Origin: Colwellia sp. M166
GTDB lineage: Bacteria; Pseudomonadota; Gammaproteobacteria; Enterobacterales; Alteromonadaceae
Assembly: GCF_024585285.1 (NCBI RefSeq)
Contig: NZ_CP040755.1
Location: 3,038,001 to 3,102,000, forward strand
Length of the DNA: 64,000 bases
Direction of reading: 5' to 3'
The translations under genes and the position numbers were made by a program. Shown piece by piece: positions 34,849-44,375 of the stretch. How positions within the stretch are numbered: position 1 is the first letter of the stretch; the number at the start of each line of letters is the position of its first letter. The notes under the pieces were generated by a model that saw only the letters and a list, made by a program, of their open reading frames with translations, was not told where the DNA came from and did no database searches.

Positions 34849-35565
34849 GTGACCTGATATAACGTCGTTGTATTATCACCCTAAGGGCTAATAAATAAGA
34901 CTTCATCAATTAAAATAAAGTCATCAAAAATTGCGGGCTTTATTTGCTTATTTTATTAACCATACCAAGGATAAATTAACACGTCTTGTTCTACATTTTT
35001 TTATTGAAAAGCAACAGAAATGGGGGGTTACCTCAAACATTGCTCGATTCTGAATCTGGTCGTGTCTTGAAGATATGGCTTGGTGAAAATATTGAGCACA
35101 AACTGTCAGGGATGATTGATGCATTACATAGCTTTGAAGGTTAGCGTTGATTTTGTGTTATCTATTACAGCAGCTATTATTTGTTGTGAATTATTGGTAT
35201 ATACAGTGCTTCGTTTATTGCTATATGATGCTAAGGTTGGTTGATGTTAAAATGCAGCACTTAGATATAAAAAAGCGTAATGAATAAGGCAAACTACTTT
35301 ACTTAATTTCCTATAATCAATGCCTTAACAAGGTACTATAACCTCAGTTAGGGTTAAGCTACTTTACTCAATCATGCTATTTAAGCGTCTATCAGTGTTA
35401 TTTTCACGGCCAATAGCTCGCTATTGGTTGGTAACAAGGCTTTGCTAAGCCGCTAAATTTCATCATTGCGGCTTTGTTAGGCTTTTACTTAAAGATATAT
35501 AATGAATAATTTAGCCAAGAATCAAATGGTTATAATATCCATTAACCCGAGCTAAGGTTATTATA
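34849..35565. other. Intergenic region with gene remnant and hairpins, 717 bp
   Basis: A frame open from 34980 to a stop at 35142-35144 ends in GRVLKIWLGENIEHKLSGMI and DALHSFEG. It has no start codon and I do not recognise it, so it may be a gene remnant. Next comes a tract (35353-35395) related to the DNA after the hybrid kinase gene and to the repeat at 54270-54466. Two hairpins follow: CCAATAG-CTCG-CTATTGG at 35410-35427, and AAGCCGC paired with GCGGCTT within 35446-35477. Confidence 0.4.
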
Positions 35566-38500
35566 GTGTTTGCAAAAAACTCAAAAGAGCAGCTTTTTCA
35601 ACGATACAATAAATCAGTTATTATCGTCTTCTCTGGCATTATGCTACTGACTTTTATTATTACGTTCTATAATTATTATCTTGCTCGTTTGTCACATCAT
35701 GATGAAAAACTACTAGAGCTGACCGAGTACAGTGTACAACTTAATAAAAAGCTGGCTAGCACTGTGGAAACACTGACTGGCATCCGCGATTTAGCAGAAT
35801 ATTATCTCCGTTTTCCTGAAGAATTAGCCAATCAAATTCCGTCGTTACATCAAGAAGGTAAATATTTTTATCTTAATAAATCCAGACGAAGCTTAAGTAC
35901 TCATAACCGTATCATGAGTGGTAATATCACCGGAATTGGTCAGCTTAATACCTTTAATCAAGCATTTAAAAATGAGCTAATTATGGCGAATGCATTAACT
36001 CCGGCATTTGTCACCGCACAAAAATCAATTAAAGAAGCAAACTGGTTATATTACATTTCAATGCAACGATTTGTGAATCTATACCCTTGGGTACCACGCA
36101 GTATTTGGCAATATAGTGATCAAAGCTTAACCAATAGCTTAATGATGAAGATTAAAGCTGCAAAAAATCGTGATGAAAAACTTTGGTCACAACCTTATGT
36201 TGATTCTGCAGGTAAAGGCCTTAACACGGCTTTAGGTCTGGGGGTGTATTTAGCCAATGAAATGAAAGGGGCGGTGTTAATTGATATTAATACCGCAAGC
36301 TTATACAACTATTTGCCTGACGTTCATGAGCAAGATCACGGCTATATTATTGTTGATAAACATAGTCATGTTTTATTGCATAAAAATAGTGCTAATTTAA
36401 CACTGAGTACACGTACCGCTTTTAGTGATGCTGCGCCGGCACAATTAAATCAACTTAGTTACCAGTCGCTATTAGATCTTACGCCGAGCGCAGAAATTGG
36501 TGATTGGATTGTGCAACGAAAAAAGTTGTCGGTTAATGATTGGGTTTTACTAGAATACCATCAAAAAAATAATTTCTATGCGGTAATTAATCAGCGTTTT
36601 CTAACTATGTTTGCGAGTGTTTTCTTCGGTTTGTTAACTTTGTTAGGGCTTATTTATTATGTAACCTATCGCTCTTTTATTGCACCATCGAAGAAGTTTA
36701 TTGCCCATATTGAAAATTGTTCAGCCGGTGATCCTGGTAAAATAAAACCTTCAGATGAGTGGCGTCATTGGTTTAAAATTGTTGAAGATCTCTTTGGGCA
36801 AAACCGCAGTTTGATGCAACGCTTAAAAGATCAAAATAATCAACTTGATCTAAGAGTGAAAGAAAAAACTCAAGCTTTATTTCACAAGAGTGAGCAGCAT
36901 CAGCGTGATTATGCTTTGTTACGTTCTGTGATGGATGCAATTCCTGACTATATTCTTTTTAACGATCAACAAGGGCGATTAATCGGCTGTAACCAGGCCG
37001 TTGAGCAGTTAGTATTACAAAAAGAAGTTAATATTCTAGGCTGTCAAATTAGTGATTTTATTGCCACGGATTTAGGTGAAAAGGTTGCCCACAGTATCGG
37101 CATAGAGCAAGGAAAAAAATCAGCCACCGCGCATCAGCAAACCGTGTCAACCGAAGACAATACCTATGAAATTTATAAGGCTCCTTTTTATGGTGAGCAC
37201 AGTACGTTACTTGGCAGTATCGTGCTTATTCGTGATGTTACTCAGCAGTTTGAAATTAACCAAGATCTGCAACGCGCGAAAAATCAAGCTGAAGAAGCAA
37301 ACAAAATTAAAAGTCAATTTTTGGCAAATATGAGTCATGAAATTCGTACGCCTATCAATGCCATTCAAGGGATGTTTTTTCTCTTACAACAAAGTCGTTT
37401 AGATAAGGTGCAAGAGCAATATCTAAGCAATGCTGAAACGGCTTCAAATACGCTACTTTATCTGGTGAATGAATTACTTGATTCGGCCAAGGTAGAGTCA
37501 GGTAATATGTCTGTTCATCAAGAATTGATCGAGCTAGATAGCATTGTATCGCAAGCGCTTAATTTAAATATTGCGGCTTTAGTCGGTAAAGATTTAAGCT
37601 TAAAAGTTGCCATTGACAGCCAAGTGCCATTGCAAATCTACACTGACACTATGCGCTTGGTGCAAGTGCTGAGCAATTTGCTTAATAATGCGATTAAATT
37701 TACCGAACAAGGCACAGTGGAGCTTAGCGTGTCATTATCTTGTCAACACTCTGACGACGGTAGCACTTTGTTGCTATTTAAAGTCAAAGACACCGGTATT
37801 GGCATAGAAAAAACTAAACAGTCAGGATTATTTGAAGCATTTAAGCAAGCTGATGAATCTATGACCCGAGTATATGGCGGTACTGGTTTGGGGCTATCAA
37901 TATGTCAACATATTGCACAACTGCTTGGTGGTGAAATTTCTATTGAAAGTACTTTAGGTGATGGGGCGGAATTTACCTTGGCACTACCAATGAATATGCC
38001 GAACCCTGTTGCCAGTAAAGCTGATTGCGCTAATAATTATTTAACTCAGTTTCAGTCGCAATTTTCTCGATGTACTGTGTTTAATTTAGCCGTGCATATA
38101 CCCGATAAATTAGAGCAAAATTTTACTGATATCAATCAGCAGATCACCAAGATTAATGGCATCAATCAGCTAGAAAAGATAAGCGTTAGTGCACAAAAGC
38201 TACTCTTTATCGATAGCAGTAATTATCCTCAAGGTTTTAGGCAAAATGAGCTGAATATAATAAGGCAAGAAGTTACAGTACTTGCTTTATGCCAGCCTGT
38301 AGCCAGTGTTATTTCATTTGAGTTACTAGAGCAGTTAAACCACCATAGCATTAATTATTTATTGTTAGAAATGCCATTGTATCGAGATGTTATTGCCAAG
38401 CTAGCCAAAGAACTTACTCGTTTATCCTCACACTTACCGTTAGTTAACGCTAAACCAGAGACTAACGTTATCTCGACAACAACAGCAAGTTTGGCCGGGT

Positions 38501-38874
38501 TAACAATATTACTGGTAGAAGATAACCTTGTTAATCAATTGGTTGCAATTAAGTTATTAGAATCAATGCAGGCTGTTGTGGTTGTCGCGCAAAATGGGCA
38601 AGAGGCGCTAGACAAGTTACCCTTGCAAAATATTGATATTATCCTGATGGATATTCAAATGCCTGTAATGGATGGCTTAACGGCAACCCAGCATATACGT
38701 GCTCAGTCGCAATATAATGATTTACCTATTATTGCTATGACAGCACACGCTCGTGAAGAAGATAAGCAGCAATGTTTAGCCGCAGGAATGAACCTGCATA
38801 TTTCTAAACCGATCAGCCTTAATGCTTTACGCGACAGTATTTTATCGCAGTTAACAAACCGCAATTCGGGTTAA
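35566..38874 (+). CDS. Hybrid sensor histidine kinase/response regulator
   Basis: A 1102-residue inner membrane kinase. It has membrane segment 1 (about 18-41), a periplasmic domain of about 300 residues (PDC-like, with GLGVYLANEMKGAVLIDI and IIVDKHSHVLLH), membrane segment 2 (about 345-367), a HAMP-like linker, a PAS domain (about 455-575), HisKA with His591 in MSHEIRTP, and a HATPase domain with NNAIKFT and GTGLGLSICQHIAQLLGG. A region of about 150 residues without clear motifs follows, then a receiver with Asp1029 in IILMDIQMPVMDG. No Hpt domain or partner regulator is near. The start is GTG at 35566 with AAGG 10 bases upstream. The ligand is unknown. Confidence 0.9.
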   Translation: MFAKNSKEQLFQRYNKSVIIVFSGIMLLTFIITFYNYYLARLSHHDEKLLELTEYSVQLNKKLASTVETLTGIRDLAEYYLRFPEELANQIPSLHQEGKYFYLNKSRRSLSTHNRIMSGNITGIGQLNTFNQAFKNELIMANALTPAFVTAQKSIKEANWLYYISMQRFVNLYPWVPRSIWQYSDQSLTNSLMMKIKAAKNRDEKLWSQPYVDSAGKGLNTALGLGVYLANEMKGAVLIDINTASLYNYLPDVHEQDHGYIIVDKHSHVLLHKNSANLTLSTRTAFSDAAPAQLNQLSYQSLLDLTPSAEIGDWIVQRKKLSVNDWVLLEYHQKNNFYAVINQRFLTMFASVFFGLLTLLGLIYYVTYRSFIAPSKKFIAHIENCSAGDPGKIKPSDEWRHWFKIVEDLFGQNRSLMQRLKDQNNQLDLRVKEKTQALFHKSEQHQRDYALLRSVMDAIPDYILFNDQQGRLIGCNQAVEQLVLQKEVNILGCQISDFIATDLGEKVAHSIGIEQGKKSATAHQQTVSTEDNTYEIYKAPFYGEHSTLLGSIVLIRDVTQQFEINQDLQRAKNQAEEANKIKSQFLANMSHEIRTPINAIQGMFFLLQQSRLDKVQEQYLSNAETASNTLLYLVNELLDSAKVESGNMSVHQELIELDSIVSQALNLNIAALVGKDLSLKVAIDSQVPLQIYTDTMRLVQVLSNLLNNAIKFTEQGTVELSVSLSCQHSDDGSTLLLFKVKDTGIGIEKTKQSGLFEAFKQADESMTRVYGGTGLGLSICQHIAQLLGGEISIESTLGDGAEFTLALPMNMPNPVASKADCANNYLTQFQSQFSRCTVFNLAVHIPDKLEQNFTDINQQITKINGINQLEKISVSAQKLLFIDSSNYPQGFRQNELNIIRQEVTVLALCQPVASVISFELLEQLNHHSINYLLLEMPLYRDVIAKLAKELTRLSSHLPLVNAKPETNVISTTTASLAGLTILLVEDNLVNQLVAIKLLESMQAVVVVAQNGQEALDKLPLQNIDIILMDIQMPVMDGLTATQHIRAQSQYNDLPIIAMTAHAREEDKQQCLAAGMNLHISKPISLNALRDSILSQLTNRNSG

Positions 38875-38929
38875 GCTACTTTATTCACTATGCTATTTTA
38901 GCGCTTACAAGCGAAATGGCCAACAGTGA

Positions 38930-39182
38930 CACCAAGTCGATTAAGTTTGCTCCCCAAGGTTGATTTTAAAAGGCTTACAGGCCGCGTTATTGACGTCGAT
39001 AAGGTGCCACAGGGATGTGAGTCATTAGAATAACGCAGGAGCAGTTGTACAGAATAACCATTATCGAAATCAATGCCTTACCCACATGGATGTAGGTACT
39101 TAGGTTTAGTCTGGAACGGTGAACCTGTGCCGTTAAGCTTTTAGGTGTCACTGAGTCGGAAGAAACTTCGTAGAATTGGTAT
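38930..39182 (+). repeat. Dispersed repeat with ATACCAA-type inverted ends, copy B
   Basis: The left end ACCAAGTCGATTAAGTTTGC and right end AAACTTCGTAGAATTGGTAT are imperfect inverted repeats. The interior matches copy C at 54021: CCAAGGTTGATTTTAAAAGG, CTTACAGGCCG and TGAACCTGTGCCG. It has no long coding frame. It lies after the hybrid kinase gene. Confidence 0.75.
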
Positions 39183-39228
39183 GAGTAGATAAAGAAGCAA
39201 GTGTGAATTCTATTTAACTGACCGTCTA

Positions 39229-39253
39229 ATACCAAACTTATTAGAATTGGTAT
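39229..39253. repeat. Short palindromic relic of the ATACCAA repeat ends
   Basis: A 25-base element that begins ATACCAAACTT and ends AGAATTGGTAT, with 7-bp outer arms. It looks like two ends of the dispersed repeat joined without an interior. A related, more worn form lies at 60555-60579. Confidence 0.5.
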
Positions 39254-39314
39254 AAAAGCCGTTTATAACTTATTGAGATGAACGTGAATTACGGGATGTG
39301 CTGTTGTGATATTT

Positions 39315-40274
39315 TTACTCATCCGACTCAGCAAAAAAAGCCTCAGCATAATAGCGACCATTACGTATGGCAAACTCAGCATCAGACGATAATTCGCCAA
39401 CACGCATCATTGCAGGACCGGTCGGCTCAGCTAAAACATAAGCCAAACCATCAACTGTAATCGTCAGTTCATCCTCTTCTTTGGGAATATTTATTGCAAG
39501 TAGCGCATGGTTATCAATAAAAACTAACATCATTTTAATTCGTGGCATTAAGGCTCTAAAAATAGCTGCGGTCAGGGTAACTTTACTATCGCAATCGCCT
39601 TGATTTTGCCAAAGCGTTTGTAAGGGAGGATTAAAGCCAGCACCTGTTGAGGTCACTCTCGACTCTAACGTAGCATAAGGAATACTTTGAACAAATCCGA
39701 GCACATAGTCACTGACTTCTCGCACATTTAATATAGAAACACTGGCCAAAATAAGCGGCTTGAGTGACGAAAAGTCAGCAACAGATTCTTGTGCAAAACG
39801 GACATGGTCGGGTTTTATTGCATAGTTATTATCATATGAAAGAAACTGGGTGTAGAAGTTACGCGTTAAATGTTCATTCACTAGCTCTTTCTCGAGCTGA
39901 GCAATAGTTTGGTATGCTTGGTCAACAGTTACTTGATTTTTACCGCTAATATCTACTTGTAAATTACCTCCCCGATTTAAAAATCTTACTTTTACATTGG
40001 CGATAGGATTTTGTTGTAATTTTTTTCTAAGTTGATGATTGATATATTTTTTTGCGTGCTTAGCTTTATAAGCTTTAAAGTTCCTAAAACGCTCAAATAT
40101 AGCCGCTTTGCCAATTGAAAAACTCAGGGATTGCACTTGTTGAGCCTGATCTAACCATTGATAGTTGAATTCTACCTGTTGATCGATAATTTGCTTTCTA
40201 AAATCAACTTGCTTTGCCCAAACAGTATTAGGAAAACATATTATTAAAATACCCACAAGCGCAAGAAATTTCAC
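39315..40274 (-). CDS. Secreted transglutaminase-like protein, hypothetical
   Basis: A 319-residue exported protein with a signal peptide (MKFLALVGILIICFPNTVWA). The C-terminal half has the Cys-His-acid pattern of transglutaminase/cysteine-protease-like folds: WQNQGDCDSKVTLTAAIFRAL (Cys about 227), FIDNHALLAINIP (His about 255) and YVLAEPTGPAMMRVG. The N-terminal half is basic and without known motifs. Such proteins may cut or crosslink envelope proteins, but the substrate is unknown. It stands alone between the hybrid kinase and an acyl-CoA dehydrogenase that runs the other way. Confidence 0.7.
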   Translation of the reverse strand: MKFLALVGILIICFPNTVWAKQVDFRKQIIDQQVEFNYQWLDQAQQVQSLSFSIGKAAIFERFRNFKAYKAKHAKKYINHQLRKKLQQNPIANVKVRFLNRGGNLQVDISGKNQVTVDQAYQTIAQLEKELVNEHLTRNFYTQFLSYDNNYAIKPDHVRFAQESVADFSSLKPLILASVSILNVREVSDYVLGFVQSIPYATLESRVTSTGAGFNPPLQTLWQNQGDCDSKVTLTAAIFRALMPRIKMMLVFIDNHALLAINIPKEEDELTITVDGLAYVLAEPTGPAMMRVGELSSDAEFAIRNGRYYAEAFFAESDE

Positions 40275-40429
40275 AATAAACCTATATAAGTAAATAGTAA
40301 CAGCTCCTAGCTTACGTTAAATATTACAGGCATGCGAATTTCTAGTTATCGCTTTACTTTTACTGCGTTTGATATATATTCAAACAAGTGTTTTAATTAT
40401 TTGTTTAAATTACCTGTTCGGAGAATGTA

Positions 40430-42208
40430 ATGGCTGACTATCAAGTGCCTCTAAAAGATATGAATTTTTTGTTATATGACGTATTTAATGCCGATAAATT
40501 ATGGCAGTCATTACCAACACTGGCTGATCGAGTTGATCGAGAAACTGCTGAAGCTATCTTGCAAGAGTGTGCAAAAGTGACCGAACAAGAAATAGCGCCA
40601 CTATCTCGTAATGGCGATGAAGTCGGTGTTGCTTTTAATAATGGCAAAGTTACTACGGCACCAGGCTACAAGGAAGCTTTTAATACTTACGTTGCTGGCG
40701 GCTGGACATCACTCGGTGGTGACCCAGATTTTGGCGGTATGGGTATGCCTAAAATGTTGACTGCATTTCATGAAGAAATGTTATGTTCAGCAGATATTTC
40801 CTTTTCGCTTTACCCCGGCTTAACTGCTGGTGCAGGTCTATCACTAGCAAAACATGGTAGTGAAGCGTTAAAGCAACGTTATTTAACTCGCATGTATGCC
40901 GGTGATTGGAGTGCTAGCATGTGTTTGACCGAATCTCATGCCGGTACTGATTTAGGCATGATCAGAACTAAAGCGGTGCCGCAAGCGGATGATAGCTACC
41001 TTATTAGTGGTACGAAAATATTTATTACTGCCGGTGAGCACGATTTAACTGAAAATATCATTCACTTGGTGCTAGCTAAATTACCTGATGCTCCTGCTGG
41101 CCCTCGTGGTATCTCGCTATTTTTAGTGCCTAAATTTCATGTTAATGATGACGAATCACTTGGCGAACAAAACAAAGTCAGCTGTGGTTCGATTGAACAT
41201 AAAATGGGTATCCATGCTTCGGCCACTTGTGTGATGAATTTTGATGGTGCTAAAGGTTATTTAGTTGGTGAGCTTAATAAAGGCTTAGCTTGCATGTTCA
41301 CCATGATGAACTTTGAACGTATTGGTGTTGGTATTCAAGGATTAGGAGCTGCGGTACGCTCCTATCAAAATGCTTTAGAGTACGCTAAAGATAGAATTCA
41401 AGGGCGTTCTTTATCGGGTGTTAAGTCGCCAGATGCACAGGCAGATTCATTGCTGGTTCATGGCGATGTGCGCCGTATGCTACTAAATATGAAAGCGACG
41501 AATGAAGGTTCACGTGCTTTATCAACGTATATTGCCATGCAGTTAGATATTGCCACTTATGGCAGTGGTGAAGCACAGCAGAAAGCTGATCAGCTTGTGG
41601 CGTTGATGACACCGATTGCGAAAGCATTTTTCACGGATCTTGGTTTTGAAAGTACAGTGGCCGGCCAACAAGTGTTTGGTGGTCATGGCTATGTTAGAGA
41701 ATGGGGACAAGAGCAACTAGTGCGAGATACCCGTATTTCACAAATCTATGAAGGCACAAACGGTGTGCAAGCCATGGATTTATTAGTACGAAAAGTGGCC
41801 GGTAGTAAAGGTCAGTTAGTGCAAGTTTTTCTTGATGAAGTACGTAGTTACATTCAAGAGCAAAAAGCGGACGCTATGCAAGAATTTACTCAACCTTTAG
41901 CAAGTGCCATTGATGAGCTTGCAGACTTAACCGAATATTTATTGACGGCAGCGCAGAGCTCAAAAGAAGAGCTTGGTTGTGCGGCGAATGATTATTTACA
42001 TGTCTTTGGTTATACCTCGATGGCCTATATTTGGGCTAAAATGGCTGAAGTGTCATTCGCAGCAAGTGACGATAGTGCATTTCATCAAAGTAAAATTCAT
42101 ACCGCTCGTTATTTCTTTTCGCGCTTATTACCACGTTGTCAATCGTTGATCACATCAGCAAAATCTGGTCAAAGTGCAATGTTTGATATCCCTGAAGAGC
42201 TGTTTTAA
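40430..42208 (+). CDS. Acyl-CoA dehydrogenase, large C-terminal-extended type
   Basis: A 592-residue FAD enzyme that makes the alpha-beta double bond in acyl-CoA. It has the N-terminal helical domain, the middle beta domain (MCLTESHAGTDLGMIRT, ISGTKIFITAGEHD), the C-terminal helical domain with AGQQVFGGHGYVREWGQEQLVRD, and the catalytic Glu in ISQIYEGTNGVQAMDLL. An extra region of about 130 residues follows, as in the ~590-residue group that includes DmdC of DMSP breakdown. The exact substrate cannot be told. The ATG has GGAGA 6 bases upstream. It is a single-gene unit with a strong terminator. Confidence 0.92.
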   Translation: MADYQVPLKDMNFLLYDVFNADKLWQSLPTLADRVDRETAEAILQECAKVTEQEIAPLSRNGDEVGVAFNNGKVTTAPGYKEAFNTYVAGGWTSLGGDPDFGGMGMPKMLTAFHEEMLCSADISFSLYPGLTAGAGLSLAKHGSEALKQRYLTRMYAGDWSASMCLTESHAGTDLGMIRTKAVPQADDSYLISGTKIFITAGEHDLTENIIHLVLAKLPDAPAGPRGISLFLVPKFHVNDDESLGEQNKVSCGSIEHKMGIHASATCVMNFDGAKGYLVGELNKGLACMFTMMNFERIGVGIQGLGAAVRSYQNALEYAKDRIQGRSLSGVKSPDAQADSLLVHGDVRRMLLNMKATNEGSRALSTYIAMQLDIATYGSGEAQQKADQLVALMTPIAKAFFTDLGFESTVAGQQVFGGHGYVREWGQEQLVRDTRISQIYEGTNGVQAMDLLVRKVAGSKGQLVQVFLDEVRSYIQEQKADAMQEFTQPLASAIDELADLTEYLLTAAQSSKEELGCAANDYLHVFGYTSMAYIWAKMAEVSFAASDDSAFHQSKIHTARYFFSRLLPRCQSLITSAKSGQSAMFDIPEELF

Positions 42209-42231
42209 GTTCGGTCTTTATTTAACTCGAT

Positions 42232-42266
42232 AAAAGCCAATTCAAAAATATTGAATTGGCTTTTTT
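42232..42266 (+). terminator. Rho-independent terminator after acyl-CoA dehydrogenase
   Basis: A perfect hairpin, AAAAGCCAATTCAA (42232-42245) with TTGAATTGGCTTTT around loop AAATA, followed by Ts. Confidence 0.92.
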
Positions 42267-42507
42267 GTCTTTATTCAGTGTATAAATAGCTTCACCTCAC
42301 TCTGGCTACCGCTTAGCTTAAGCGAAGATGACATCGAAAAATAAATGCGTTTAGCATCATTATTAACGCGGCTATAAATCAAGTTACTTTACTTGTACTG
42401 AGATTACATTTTGTTACTGCCTTAGTAACATAATCATACTTTTTTGCTGTTTTATTGCACTATACTGCGCCAACTTAAATTAGTGCTTATTTGTGGAAGA
42501 GAAAATA

Positions 42508-43233
42508 TTGGGCTTGAATAACGTAATCGATGTCAATAATAGGGTGAAAAAAATACTATTAATTGAAGATGATCGCATGGTTTCTCACCTAATAAAGTCA
42601 TTCTTAGAGAAATCTAATTATCTCGTCCAACAGCTTTTTAGTGGCGATTTAGCACAAGAGGCTATTTTAACCTATAAACCTGATTTGGTAATTCTGGATA
42701 TTGGCTTGCCTAAGATAGATGGTTTTGATGTTTGCTATGCCTTGCGAAAAATATATCAGCAGCCGATTATCGTCTTAACAGCTCGAGAAGCAGAGGAAGA
42801 TCAACTTAGTGCTTTTAAGCTTGGCGCAGATGACTTTATTTCTAAGCCAGTATCGCCTAGAGTATTAAAAGCAAGGCTTGACGCCATGTTACGTCGTCAA
42901 TCAGTGCATCAAGTTCGTCAATTAAATGTTAACAAATTGGGCAATATTGCGCTCTATCAACAAGCAAGTAAATGTGAAGTTAATGGTAATATTATTCCTT
43001 TAAGTTCTTTTGAGTTTCAATTATTGGCTCTGCTAACCCAAAATGCAGGCCAAGTGATGACACGTGATACTATTTATAGCACTTTATTAAGCCGGCAATA
43101 TAATGGTGTTGAGCGTACCGTAGATGTTCGTATTGCTAAGTTACGTGACAAACTATTGCATGCGGGAATGACAGATGTGCGTATTGAAACTGTTTGGGGA
43201 CAAGGCTATATATTAAACGAAACAGCCGCGTAA
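42508..43233 (+). CDS. OmpR-family response regulator, orphan
   Basis: A 241-residue two-component regulator with a receiver domain (KKILLIEDD, phospho-Asp in LVILDIGLPKIDGFD, KPVSP) and an OmpR-type winged helix (PLSSFEFQLLALLTQNAGQVMTRDTI, YNGVERTVDVRIAKLRDKL, VWGQGYIL). The start is uncertain. I prefer TTG at 42508, since GGAAGAG stands 6 bases before it; a GTG at 42493 would add five residues without a ribosome site. No kinase gene is adjacent, so its partner lies elsewhere or is the hybrid kinase at 35566 (inference). Confidence 0.87.
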   Translation: MGLNNVIDVNNRVKKILLIEDDRMVSHLIKSFLEKSNYLVQQLFSGDLAQEAILTYKPDLVILDIGLPKIDGFDVCYALRKIYQQPIIVLTAREAEEDQLSAFKLGADDFISKPVSPRVLKARLDAMLRRQSVHQVRQLNVNKLGNIALYQQASKCEVNGNIIPLSSFEFQLLALLTQNAGQVMTRDTIYSTLLSRQYNGVERTVDVRIAKLRDKLLHAGMTDVRIETVWGQGYILNETAA

Positions 43234-43326
43234 TCTTTGCTATTTCGATTAGTTTTTGTTCACTAATAATTAATTTTTAGCGGCCAGTTAATCAGTTTTA
43301 TTGCCCTAGATAGTTTATAACAGGGG

Positions 43327-44109
43327 TTAAAAAGAATAAGTTGTGCCAATTATAGCGATATTAAGCTGATGCTTTTGTTGTAAACCAGAATTAATATTTT
43401 CATTATTTATCTGGCTAGAGGTAAAGGCTCCGACTAAGCTCCAATGCTTTGATAGATCGTAACTGCCGATAATACCTAAGGTGGTAGAGCTTGTTTGTTC
43501 ATTGTTTGGGCTTTTATTGAACGGCTCAAGCACAGGTGTCAAACTGTGTTGGGCTTGTCTACTTTCAAAACTAGCGGTTAAAGATAAATCAAATTTTCCA
43601 TGGTGTAACACGTTATAAGCGCTGCGTATAAATACTCTAAAATGTTTCTGATACAGCTGTTCTTGATCGCTATAACCTGTTTCTGTGCTTAATCGACCAA
43701 GCTGGTATAAGTCATTTTTTACCGCGTTAGCAAGCAGAAGTTGAGCAGACAACAAAGGCGTGTAGTTTGGTGATAAAATATAACTATTTTTTAAGCTATA
43801 CAGCCCCGTCTGAAAGCTCTTATTGATATGTCTTTGTAGTACCTTAGTATCATCTACTGAAAATAACTGTTTTATTACTTGTCGATTGTGAAGATTTTTT
43901 TCATCTTGAGCGGCAATAATAAGAGCAGATAAACCCCATTCTTGAGTTAAATTTAATGACAAATTATTGTTTGTTGCTTGATAAATTGTCATGGCCGGTT
44001 TTACAGAGTTTGTCACTGTACTTGCTTTGCTGTCTTCAGCCATGGCCTGACACTGCAGTGGTAATACCATAATAAAGCAACTTAATTTAATGATTAAAGT
44101 AATATTCAT
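43327..44109 (-). CDS. Outer membrane beta-barrel protein, hypothetical
   Basis: A 260-residue exported protein. The signal peptide (MNITLIIKLSCFIMVLPLQCQA, cut near AMAED) is followed by a helical Asn/Leu/Gln-rich middle. From about residue 165 there are alternating strands (FDLSLTASFESRQ, TTLGIIGSYDLSKHWSLVGAFTSSQI, HQLNIAIIGTTYSF). The last residue is Phe, as in outer membrane barrels. Family not recognised. It is convergent with the OmpR-type regulator. Confidence 0.65.
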   Translation of the reverse strand: MNITLIIKLSCFIMVLPLQCQAMAEDSKASTVTNSVKPAMTIYQATNNNLSLNLTQEWGLSALIIAAQDEKNLHNRQVIKQLFSVDDTKVLQRHINKSFQTGLYSLKNSYILSPNYTPLLSAQLLLANAVKNDLYQLGRLSTETGYSDQEQLYQKHFRVFIRSAYNVLHHGKFDLSLTASFESRQAQHSLTPVLEPFNKSPNNEQTSSTTLGIIGSYDLSKHWSLVGAFTSSQINNENINSGLQQKHQLNIAIIGTTYSF

Positions 44110-44375
44110 ATAACTCCTTATTAGACTTTAACCCACGGTTAGGTCAAGTGTTTAGACGAGGGAGAAAAAATAATATTAAATAAGTGCTAGTTAATTCAGC
44201 GTCCAAGTTAACTATAGTCAATGAAAAATATGTGGTGAGAAAACTATCCAGTTATTTAATTAACGCTTTAAATTAGATACTTTTATTTGGACAAAAGTTA
44301 GAATGTGCCAGTGATATCATGGCTTATTCGCAATGATTTTAGATTGAAAAAACAAACCAGTTAGGGAGAGATTCA

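Noticed and set aside
42305..42330. CGCTTA-GCT-TAAGCG hairpin as a terminator
   Set aside because: No T-tract follows and a much stronger terminator lies just upstream at 42232-42266.
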